Shown here: in pieces, positions 49,691 through 58,368 of the stretch
How positions within the stretch are numbered: the stretch's first letter is position 1
Layout of the letters: each line of letters begins with the position of its first letter
DNA from: Podochytrium sp. JEL0797
Lineage: Eukaryota; Chytridiomycota; Chytridiomycetes; Chytridiales; Chytriomycetaceae
Length of the DNA stretch: 58,368 bases
NCBI GenBank assembly: GCA_027596195.1
Contig: JADGJG010000057.1
Location: forward strand, 1-58,368
Direction: 5' to 3'
Program-made: the position numbers and the translations under genes
Notes under the pieces: model-generated
What the model saw: only the letters and a program-made list of their open reading frames with translations
Told to the model about the DNA's origin: nothing
Database searches by the model: none

Positions 49691-51594
49691 TCACAAATTA
49701 TCAGTGCTAAAACTGCCATCAAAACTCGGAGCAAACTCCCCCCCTTCCTCCCCACCACCCTGCCCAGGAACATAAAACTGCAATTCCCCGACCCCCCCAA
49801 CAACACCAGACCCCGACGCCACCCCGGTCCTCGTCACATCCATCCCAAGCACATCATTCACTCCACGCCCATGCTCCCTCCAACAATGCTGATCCAACGA
49901 CGCATAGTTTTTATACATGCGTCCACACTCGGCACACGCCACCTCCTTCTTGTTGTTCTTGTGCAACCGTTCACGGACTTCAGGATCCAAATGAGTCACA
50001 ACATGTTGATCGAGGTTACTCTTCTGCTTGAACCGTCGCGAACAGCCCGCAAAATCGCACACATACGGTTCCTCATTCGTATGCGCCCGGAAATGAATCT
50101 TGAGTCGACTCGAAGTCGTATAAGTCTTGGTACACAACGTGCACTTGTACGGTCGTTCACCCGTGTGTGTGAAAATGTGCGAACGGAGGCCGGAAGGTTG
50201 CGCAAAGGCTTTGTGGCAGGAGGGGTACGTGCAAATGTGGGGTTTCTCGCCCGTGTGCGTGCGGAGGTGGACAATGTAGGATTTTTGGAGGTTGAAGGTT
50301 TTGCCGCAGCCTTCATAGTCGCAGGTGATGGTGGGGGTGTTGGAGTTCGCGCGTTTCTTTTTGCCTTCGGCTGGTGCGGTGTTTTAGTATTTTGAATGGG
50401 GGGGGGGGGGGGGGTGAAATATCAAATCTCACCTCCATCTTCCTCCTCCGAATGAACACTCCCATTCGACGACCCCGCGTTCGGCATCACCTGCACACCC
50501 AACCCCGAAGTCGTAAACCCAGCACCCCCACCCGCAGCAGCAGCCGCAACCGCCGATGCTGCCATCCCCGACGAGCTTCTCCTCCTCCCGGCACCCCCTG
50601 CCGTCCCCCAATTCGCAGGCGCACCCGCCCCACCACCACCCGCAGCCCCCGCGGCATTCAAGTGTCCAAAAAAGGCGGCCGCATTCGCGCCGCGACAGTG
50701 ATGCGAGTCGAGGGAGGCAAGGTCGAGGAACCCGCGTCCGCATTCAGCACACGAGTGCACGAGGTCGGTTTGGTGCATTTCGCGGACGTGGTCGCGCAGG
50801 GATTTGGCGGTGGGGAATTCGATGGTGGAAGGGCAGATGCTCGTGTATGGGCAGTGGATGTGTTGGTTGCGTTGGGTTTGGTCGTTGTTGGAGGAAGAGG
50901 ATTGACGCGTTGAGGTGTTGTTGTTGTTGGTAGCGAGGTCGAGGAGGGGGGAGACGGCGCCGTAGTGTTCTTGGTCCTCGTTGACAAACATGTAGGGGGA
51001 TTGCATGGCGGTGGAGTGGTTTGAGATGGCGGGAGTCATTTGGTAGTTGAGGTTGTAGAGGTCACCGGAGGGATTCATGTTGTTGTGGTTTGTCTCGTGG
51101 ACCATGGGTGAGTTGAGGAGAATGTCGTTTGCGGTGGGAAGGTGGTTCTTGAAGTGCGAGTTTGCGAGGCGCTGGATGTGCTGGGGATACGGGGCGTATT
51201 GTTGCTGTTGCAGCGGTTGTTGCTGGTAAAAGGTGTTCTGGTGCTGGAGCATCGGGTTGTGCTGCATCAGCATATTGTTGGTGGGGTTGGGGTTATTGCC
51301 AGTCGAAGCGAGAAAAGCGTCGAGGGCATCCGCGGGCGGTGCCTGGACTTTGATCTGGGGGACACTCTGCGGGTACTGCGCTGGCATGGCCTGGCGCATG
51401 GCTGGCATTGCCTCGCGGCCCCTCGGCAGCGCATTCGTCTGCGCCGAGGACGGCGGGGGCATCGGCGAGTGCATCAGCGAGGCCATCGTGGCTGACGAGT
51501 AGCCCTGGTCCTCCATCCCAAGGTCAAGGTCAATGTCGAGGTCGTAGTTGCCGGCAGAGGAGGGCTGCACGGGTGTGAGGAGCGGGTGGTTCAT
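49691..51594 (-). CDS. C2H2 zinc-finger protein, member 5 (large form), between GSIII and the ammonium transporter
   Basis: Exons 51594-50433 and 50370-49691, about 613 residues. The N-terminus has an acidic patch (DLDIDLDLGMED) and Gln/Asn/Met-rich tracts typical of activation domains. A first pair of finger-like motifs (HCPYTSICPST...LRDHVREMH and HSCAECGRGFLDLASLDSH) precedes a Gly/Ala-rich spacer. A C-terminal block has five fingers: CDYEGCGKTF, CTYPSCHKAF, CTLCTKTYTT, CDFAGCSRRF and CAECGRMYKN. The last two are separated by the 18-residue linker LDPEVRERLHKNNKKEVA. Its intron holds a 17-G run (50398-50414). A 5' UTR intron ending directly at the ATG (CGGTCAG) is possible. Likely transcription factor; position suggests a nitrogen role, which is inference. 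Confidence 0.85.
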
Positions 51595-53060
51595 CTGACC
51601 GAGGAGTATTAGCACGCGGTGAAGGGGGGTGGAAGTCGAACATGGCCTCACCTGATGGCTGGGGTTCGACACAAGTGGGGGAGGGGTGACCGCCGGCTTT
51701 TGCGTTTTTTTTGAGACACAAAAGATGTGAAACGCGATCAAAAAGGTTCGAAACGCAAAAGCCCCGCGATTTTAACAACCAAACACCCAGGTGACCAACC
51801 AGGGATTACAGGCTCCAGAGTTCAATACAATCGCTTCAATCTAATTCATGAGAGATGCAAATAGCGCCGAATCATCGATGCCAATTGCACTTCTACATTC
51901 ATTCGTCCATTGGAAGGTCGAAAAGGGATGACTGACTGCAGATAACGCGCTTGTTTGTTTCTTTTATTTTAATGTGTGACTCCCGTTTGCTCTTTTTTCA
52001 TTTCGCTTATCTGAGCCACCTTGTACTTTGAAATCATTCATTGCTACACATCCTTGTCGTGCTGTCTGTCATCATTTTCGTTCCTCCTTCTCCACTTTCC
52101 CTTATTGAAAAGGGCCAAGGGCACTCGGACCTTTGGCATCTCCACAATTTATTGATGGGGCATGTTCAACCGCTGCATGTCCCCCTGGTTTTTGCACCCT
52201 TGCAGAGATTCAAATTGCTTGGCATCTTGGATCATTCCACCCCGTGCCAAGAAAAGGCGGTTTGGGTTCGACACTCGTTTATTGAACCTCCGATAGAATT
52301 TAAGAAAGTAAAATGTGTGAGTATGTGAAGGAATCAAGTAATTGGACTTGTTCGTTTGCATCACCCGGTTTCCCAAGTTGTCCAATGCCTTCCGAAACGA
52401 ATTTTAATTGACACTTTGAAGTCGGATTAGTCCTCTTTAGTCCATTATGTTCTGAGAAAATCGCTTGGTATCAGGGTGCATTCCGCTCCTTGCCAATAAA
52501 CTAATCAAAAAAGCGCAATAAATCTGGTAACCGCCTCATACTTCACCTGAACTGGCTGAACAACCAATACAAAAAGGAGTAAAATGATGGTAGATTTTTA
52601 TGGTTGCCAGTGAAGAAAAATGAGGTTGGAGGAGGTGTGGCACCATTTGTCCGCCCGGTGTCTTCGGCCATGAATTAATTTTAATCTTGTAACGTCAGCG
52701 AATACGTCAGCAAAAATCCTTTGCTCCTTCACAACGCACGTCAAAATATCCATTCCATTCGTCGTTCTGCTTGACATTGGATAAAGTATAGATTGTGATG
52801 AACGCGTAATACGAGATCCTACGGTCGAAAACCAACGAGTTTACAATCTTTCATTCGCTTCGCTGGCAAGGATCATTCTGCATCCTTATCCACAGGTTTC
52901 GTTTGCTTGGACCTCCCACGAGAACGCGTCCTGTCCCATGTGTGAGTCAAAAAATCTTATCTTGGAATTTTTCGCTCCAAAAATACCTATCATCGGAACC
53001 GGTGCCTCCAAGCGGGGAATATAAAAACCTCGTAAAATCCATAGTCTCCCCCGCTCAAAA
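51595..53060. other. Long divergent intergenic region between zinc-finger member 5 and the ammonium transporter
   Basis: About 1.4 kb without a convincing frame. It must carry both promoters. GATA-type words cluster toward the transporter (listed separately). A weak internal similarity is seen between about 52220-52255 and 52466-52500 (TTCC...TTGCCAA-like words). Confidence 0.45.
52779..52992 (+). promoter_or_regulatory. GATA-type motif cluster upstream of the ammonium transporter
   Basis: Four GATA words lie within 290 bases of the start: GGATAA (52779), CTTATCC (52885, reverse strand GGATAAG), CTTATCT (52956, AGATAAG) and CTATCA (52987, TGATAG). Fungal ammonium permeases are classic targets of GATA nitrogen regulators. 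Spacing and density are suggestive, not proof. Confidence 0.4.
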
Positions 53061-54739
53061 ATGATCCATAAACAATCTCTCTTCGCTGCCTTGCTGTTGC
53101 TGACCTCGTTCGCGAGCGCTCAAAACTCCACCATGACCGCGACTGCGTCGCCGTTGAATTCCGGCGACATTTCATGGGTTGTTGTTTCGGTAAGCCTCCA
53201 TTCCTTCCTGCTCGGCTTATTCCCCCCTTGCCCACACACACACTAAACCACCTTCGCCACCAGAGCGTCCTCGTTTTCATCCAAATCCCCGCCCTCGGAT
53301 TCTTCTACTCTGGCCTCGTTGAAACCAAAAACTCGCTCTCGACCCTTTTGTCCGTGATGCTCTGCTTTTCTGTCGTAGTGCTTCAATGGGTCCTGTTTGG
53401 ATTCAGTCTTTCCTTCTCGGACACATCGGGGTCGCAATTCATTGGAAACTTTGACTATGCTGTCCTCAAGAACACACTGAACACGGTGAATGCGATTGCG
53501 GGGACGATTCCGAATTTGTTGTTGGCAATGTATCAGGTTTGTGTTGGGGAGACGTTTTTTTCTTGAAGGAGGGGGGTTGCGGGGTGCTGATATTTTTTTT
53601 TGAAACAGATGATGTTTGCTTGCATTACGCCCGGCCTTCTTATTGGTGGAGTTGCAGGTCGCATGAGACTCGTTCCAATGATGGTGTTTGTATTCCTTTG
53701 GACGACGCTTGTACGTATTCCCTGTCCCCCCGACACTCCTTTCCTCAAAACCACCCGCGTTTCTCATCCAAAACACACACAACAGGTTTACGACCCAATT
53801 GCGTACTGGAACTGGTCCGCCAACGGCTGGCTCCACAACATGAACGCACTCGACTACGCCGGCGGTTCCGTCGTGCACATCTCCTCAGGAGTTACAGCCC
53901 TCGTCCTCGCTGTCATGCTGGGAAAACGCGTCGACTACGGCACAAGGGAATTCAAGCCACATAACCCTACATTCGTGTACCTCGGCACCGCCCTCATCTG
54001 GTTCGGGTGGAACGGGTTCAACGGTGGATCTGCGCTTGCGTCCAACGAGCGTGCTGTTTCGGCGGCGTTTGCGACGAATATCGCGGCTGCGATGGGGGGG
54101 ATGGCGTTTATGCTTTGTGACACTATTTTCAACGGTACGAAGCGACTCAGTGCGGTGGCGTACTGCAACGGAGTCGTCATTGGTCTCGTTGCCATCACAC
54201 CCGGATCCGGGTTCATCCAACCCGCATACGGCATCGTGTTTGGCGTTCTCACAAACATTGTGTGTTTCTTTGCCATGAAGGCAGTGCACCGGTTCCACGT
54301 GGACGACGTGTTGGAAGCCTTTGCAGGGCATGGTGTAGGCGGCGCGTTTGGGATGTTGTTGACGGGAATCTTTGCCCAGCGCGCGATTACAGAGATTGAC
54401 GTGACTGGGGCAGCGACGGCGGGGTGGTTGGATGGAGTGTGGATTCAGGTTCCGGTTCAGATGGCCGGGATTGCGGCCGTGTTTGCGTGGACTGCGGCTT
54501 GGACTGCTTTGATTGTTTTTGTCATGAATCTCGTGCCTGGGCTGAGGTTGAGGTGTGATGAGGAGAGTGAGAGGGCTGGGTTGGATGTGGCGGAGGTGGG
54601 GGAGACGAGTTATCCGTATCATTTAGTGAGGGAGGAGGACGGGGTGGAGGAAGGGAGGAGGGTGTTGCCGGTGGTGGGGTCGCAGGTAACTTTGTCTGTG
54701 GATGGGATTCAGATGAAGAATTCGATGGGGCAAGTGTAG
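53061..54739 (+). CDS. Ammonium transporter (AMT/MEP/Rh superfamily)
   Basis: Exons 53061-53189, 53264-53536, 53609-53710 and 53786-54739, about 485 residues. A cleavable-looking signal peptide (MIHKQSLFAALLLLTSFASA) precedes 11 expected membrane spans. The pore twin-His pair is present: VVHISSG (H199) and FAGHGVGG (H350). Other family blocks are GFFYSGLVETKNSL, GGVAGRM, FGWNGFNGGS and the C-terminal LVPGLRLRCDEESE cytosolic tail. It imports ammonium across the plasma membrane. With GSIII 4.4 kb away it forms an uptake-assimilation pair on opposite strands. The signal peptide is more typical of bacterial-type and plant/chytrid AMTs than of yeast Mep; that remark is a weak inference. The gene's own 3' end recurs downstream. 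Confidence 0.95.
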
Positions 54740-54845
54740 TTGGTGTGTGGGTTTGCTTTTACATAGTTTATTTTTTTGCTTTTCTATGCTGTTTTTTGAG
54801 AGAATATAAAACTCTGAATTTTAAGATTGGAGATGATGGGGATGC

Positions 54846-54921
54846 GGACTAGTTTGATTGTGGGTGGGATGAATCTCGTGCCGGGGTTGAGGTTGAGGTG
54901 TGATGAAGAGAGTGAGGGGTT
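54846..54921 (+). pseudogene. Duplicated fragment A of the ammonium transporter tail
   Basis: This copies about 54500-54578 of the transporter: it reads MNLVPGLRLRCDEESE again with a few base changes (for example CCGGGG for CCTGGG). Upstream and downstream sequence is unrelated to the transporter, so only a tail fragment remains. Confidence 0.85.
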
Positions 54922-55076
54922 GTCTGTGGATCGTCTAAGGAATCGGTCGAATCTGATTCCTTTCTCAACACTCGGCACTCCAGAGTCTTTCAAAGCTGCA
55001 AAACGACCTCTGAAGAAGGCGCATATAAGCTCAGTTGCGAATGGAAGGGCTTATAAAAAATATATGAAATGGTATA

Positions 55077-55958
55077 TCAACTCGAAGTCTCCGCACTGTA
55101 TTCAAAATTATTTCCGTTTCTTTTTGCTCTCCCCAAAGTTATTTGACGCAACGAAAGGAAAGCGCAACCCGCAATCGCCAAAGCAATCAACCCAACCACA
55201 GTCTCATTCGTAAACACCACCTTGACCCCACCCAGCGTCATGAACACCAACGCAACCGCCTCCGCTGTCCAAGCATACACATCCGTTCTCTGCGCATTCA
55301 ACGGATAATAATACGTCAGAACCGCAGTCCACCCCACCGTCACCGCATGCGCGACCACAATCCACTCCAACGCGTTTCTCAACAACCTCCCAAGCATCTC
55401 ATCAGGGCTCGTATCCGCCGTGTTTTCAAACAACCCTATCTCCGTTTCAAAGACCCTAATCACGTTCGATTTTTCCAACTCTCCGAGCACAGCGGCGCCC
55501 TTTTCTTGACCCAACAGAATCGCGTCGTACGAGATTCGGACGTCCCCCGCGTTGCATTGATCGAATAATCCGTTCACAACGTCAGCGATTTGGAAATCCA
55601 GAATCGATCCTTCGAGCGCCATTCCCGGGGCTCTCAAAAGCGCAACCTTGTCGGTCGCCTTGTATTGCGAGTAGAAATATCCTTTGCTGATAAACTTGAA
55701 TCCTTGTCGAGAAGCTGGACTCGACCAAACATCCAATTCGGCACGGGTGAATCGTTTCCGTGTGGTACCACCCGCATATGCCTGTCGTTTGATTTGACGC
55801 GTCCATGGAACGAAATCGAACAAAGAAATGGCCTCGTTCATATTCGAACTCGGTAATGAATCAAGGAATGTGATTTTTGACAGGTCGCGCCCCACCAGGC
55901 AAATTCCAAGAAATCCGTCACCCACCGCGACGGGATAACAGCCAACGAAAATATCACC
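55077..55958 (-). pseudogene. TMEM43/LUMA-like membrane protein, 5'-truncated
   Basis: An open frame of about 290 codons with no ATG at its beginning; it is open up to a stop at about 55975, inside duplicated transporter sequence. The first internal ATG (MNEAISLFDFVPW, about 55840) is possible but late. The order WTRQ...ELDVWSS...LEGSILDFQIADVVNGLFDQ, GDVRISYD, then a LLRNALEWIVVAH start of three C-terminal membrane spans, resembles TMEM43 (an ER/inner nuclear membrane protein). That family's N-terminal membrane segment is missing. Family assignment is by my own block comparison and is tentative. Either a truncated gene carried in by rearrangement or a gene with an undetected first exon. Confidence 0.5.
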
Positions 55959-55960
55959 CC

Positions 55961-56037
55961 TGGATGGGATTCAGAGGAAGAATTCGATGGGGCAGCAGTA
56001 GTTGCTGTGTGTGTGTGTTTGCTTTTACATAGTTTAT
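55961..56037 (+). pseudogene. Duplicated fragment B of the ammonium transporter 3' end
   Basis: This copies 54699-54770, covering the last codons and 3' UTR start: GATGGGATTCAGA, GAATTCGATGGGGCA and TTTGCTTTTACATAGTTTA recur in order. The TG run after the stop is longer here. In the transporter, A and B lie about 120 bases apart; here they lie about 1.04 kb apart, with the TMEM43-like frame between. Confidence 0.9.
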
Positions 56038-56635
56038 ATCCAGATTTTTTTTGCGATATTTACGATGTTAGTTTTTCTTTATAAAGCAACTGATAACTGC
56101 GAAGACACTCGCCAAGGTTTACCCCAATTACCTAGCCCCGGTGCTGGCTTGCTGCGTGATTGCTGCGGTGGTCTCGCAGATTTTTGTAGCGTGATTTTTT
56201 TGTCGCGCAACCGTCCAGTTTGGGGATGCGCGCACAATAGAGGCTGGGAGTGAAGGGACGAGCCGACCGATTCCTTAATTGGGATCGCCCTTTGGAGTTC
56301 AGCTTGTGTGTCTTGGGCTTGGCACGAGTCGAACCTTTTTAAGGATCGTGTTCAAGTTCGGCGGGGGACTTGGATTGCAGGCCGAAGAGGCACCACTCAT
56401 GGATTTTCCAACTTGCTTCGACGCGTAGGTGGTCGTTCTGGAGTGATTATGACGGCAAAACACGTATTGAAGGCCACAAATGAAGGAATACGGAGTTGAA
56501 CTTGAAAACGAACTCTGTACTATCCTTGCCTGGGCTTGAGCTGGGCGCTCGAGAAAAAGACAAAAGGAGGAATGGATATACCTTGCTGGACAAACATTTT
56601 TTTCACGCCAAAAAGCAACGCCCAGTCACCAGGAC
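56038..56635. other. Gene-free stretch upstream of zinc-finger member 6
   Basis: About 600 bases with no gene recognised. It follows the duplicated transporter fragment and probably contains the promoter of member 6. Confidence 0.4.
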
Positions 56636-57948
56636 ATGCTCGCCAAAGACGACAGCACCGCAACGCAGACCGCCAACGAATTCCTGCGCTCTGTTGCGGC
56701 CGAGTTCTCCGCAACGCCCCTGCACGGCAAAGGCAGGATCCCACGAATCACGATCGACACTTGCCTCGCGGCTCCGCGCGCACCTCACCTGACGCCCTTG
56801 ACGCCTCTCTCGACGCAGCCGATGTTTGCCGCCGTGTCTCCGCTGCCGAGCCACTTTGCGGCGTCGCCCTACAACCTCGCCCTTTACAGCCCCTTCCAAG
56901 GCGCCTTTGACGCGCTCTCTCTCCACCACGACTTGGACCTCGCAGACCTTCTCAGCCCCGACGTGCCAATGCATCCGCTGCTGTCTCCCAGCGACAAGGA
57001 ACTCGACGCCTTCCTCTCGGCCCCGATCCACGCGTCCCACAGCCCCCTCCTGCCCATGCCCTCGACCCATTACGGCTTCCCTTCCTACAACCTCGCATCG
57101 CCAAGCACCCCTAATGGGCCCATGTATTCGCCCGCGGCGTTTGCCGAGTTTGACAACGACCTGGACATCTTGCTGCACCTCGACTCTTCGCGCTTTGACA
57201 GCTCGACCAGCAGCAGCAGCATGCAGCGTACAGCAAGTGAAGTAGAGTTGGACGAGCTGCTTGCGACGAGCCAAGGTACACACCGCGTCCTTCCCTTCAT
57301 TCATCCTCCACCCAACTTCAATCCATTCATTGACCGCTCCCCCAACTATCCATTCATCGGCTATTTTTTTAATCGTTCATCGTGACCTCAAAAAAACAGA
57401 AGGAACCCCCCACCCCACCACCACCACTACCCCCAACACACACCACTGCACCCACCCCGGATGCCACCGCGGCTTCAAAAAACTCGCCAACCTCAAAACT
57501 CACTCCCTCACTCACACGGGTCACCGCGACCACCACTGCCCGCATCCCGGTTGCGACAGCTCTTTTACAACACGAAATCGGTTGACTGTGCATTACCGCA
57601 CCCATACAAATGAAAAACCCTATGTGTGTAATTTTGAGGGGTGTGATTACAGGACGAAGCAAATGTAAGGAGGAGATGCGTTTTTTAAGTGCACATGTGA
57701 TGCCTTTTGGCTGACTCTCCCTTTTTTTGTTTTCTACCTTCAGGTGCAGTTTAAAAACTCATCAAGTACGTCATTTGGACCAAGACGCGAAACGAGAATA
57801 CTATGACTCGCAACGAAAGACCATTCCCTGTCCCGAATGCGGCAAGTTGTACAAGAATGTCGAAGCTGTGAGTCAACACAGTTGGAAGGAGCACAAAAAG
57901 GGCGCGTTTTTTGATCAGCAAAATGCGAAGGTGAGGCCCGGTTTGTGA
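56636..57948 (+). CDS. C2H2 zinc-finger protein, member 6
   Basis: Exons 56636-57275, 57400-57664 and 57744-57948, about 369 residues. The N-terminal 210 residues are Leu/Pro/Ser/Asp-rich with acidic-hydrophobic patches (LHHDLDLADLLSPD, NDLDILLHLD) like transactivation segments. Four fingers: HHCTHPGCHRGFKKLANLKTH, HHCPHPGCDSSFTTRNRLTVH, YVCNFEGCDYRTKQM-CSLKTH and IPCPECGKLYKNVEAVSQH. A phase-2 intron sits in finger three at the same codon as in members 3 and 4, and the 18-residue linker reads LDQDAKREYYDSQRKTIP. It is on the opposite strand to the array, 12 kb away. Likely transcription factor. Confidence 0.87.
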
Positions 57949-58368
57949 TTTCGGAAACGGTTGGGAGCAGGAGGTGTGCCTCCGAGAGGTGGGCAGAAAA
58001 CCCGGTGGATCTCGTGGAAGCGCGCTTGCTTCAAAAGCTTTTAAATTATGCTATTATTATGCTTCTTCGTTGCTGCAAGAATTGCCCAAAAAACTTATAC
58101 CAAAACAAACGAGAATGAAAGATTAGTACCTTTCCCGAACGCGGCAAGTTGTACAAGATTGTCGAAGCCGTGCACCAGCACAGTTGGAAAGAGTACAAGA
58201 GGGGCGCGTTTTTCGAAGCACAAAATTGCAAGTTGAGAATGTCGCGAGGTGGGGGGGGGGGGGACAAAAAGGTTACAACGACAAAAAAGTAGGAAAAAAA
58301 AAAAAGAAAAAACGAAAACCGAAGGTACAAAACGTGGAGGGTCCCACCCAGGCCTTGTCGTTGCAACC
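57949..58368. other. 3' flank of zinc-finger member 6 to the window end
   Basis: Apart from the duplicated last-finger fragment this holds a 12-G run near 58250-58262 and A-rich sequence. No further gene is seen; the window ends here. Confidence 0.4.
58127..58235 (+). pseudogene. Broken duplicate of the last zinc finger of member 6
   Basis: This aligns with 57826-57933 at an offset of about 302 bases: TCCCGAA, GCGGCAAGTTGTACAAGA, GTCGAAGC, CACAGTTGGAA and GGGCGCGTTTTT recur in order. The two zinc-binding Cys codons (TGT...TGC) have become TTT...GCG-like codons and the frame is shifted, so it cannot form a finger. Confidence 0.85.

Noticed and set aside
50398..50414. 17-base G run, with others near 5781 and 58250, considered as structured elements
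   Set aside because: Isolated homopolymers in introns or intergenic DNA; most simply slippage tracts, and lengths may be sequencing artefacts.

Overview
The window is nuclear DNA of a fungus. Genes are dense, with many short introns of about 45-100 nt, GT-AG borders and TACTAAC-like branch sites. Cell-wall and secretory genes are typical of fungi: GPI-type GH18 and GH26 proteins, a protein O-mannosyltransferase and a ceramide glucosyltransferase. A MOK-family kinase, which belongs to a cilium/flagellum-associated branch, and a type III glutamine synthetase point to a zoosporic (chytrid-like) fungus rather than an asco- or basidiomycete. That placement is inference. All exon joins below were chosen by eye from splice motifs, reading-frame phase and family similarity.

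Layout. 1-16 kb: GH18-like protein (-), PP2C-like phosphatase (+), a small unknown gene (+), MOK kinase (-), GH26-like GPI protein (-), PMT (+), RBM39-like splicing factor (+). 16-18.8 kb: a gene-poor stretch with two diverged repeat families, ending in a tRNA-Glu(CUC). 18.9-32 kb: GID4 (+), a degenerate acyl-CoA-synthetase-like protein (+), ceramide glucosyltransferase (-), an unknown 687-residue protein (-), USP7/Ubp15 deubiquitinase (+). 33-38 kb: a full ABCC (MRP-type) transporter (-).

38.5-58.4 kb is the most distinctive part. It holds six members of one C2H2 zinc-finger family (four in a head-to-tail array, two dispersed) plus a broken copy of a seventh last finger. In all six the last two fingers are separated by exactly 18 residues. 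Interleaved with them are a type III glutamine synthetase (-) and an ammonium transporter (+), with one zinc-finger gene directly between the two. Ammonium uptake and glutamine synthesis therefore flank a candidate regulator, and GATA-like motifs lie upstream of both. Just after the transporter, fragments of its own 3' end recur on either side of an inserted, 5'-truncated TMEM43-like gene.

Other points worth a second look: the GH18 protein has lost its catalytic acid; the acyl-CoA-synthetase-like protein lacks its ATP-binding signature and C-terminal lid; and at least five introns start with the unusual donor GTTGAGT.
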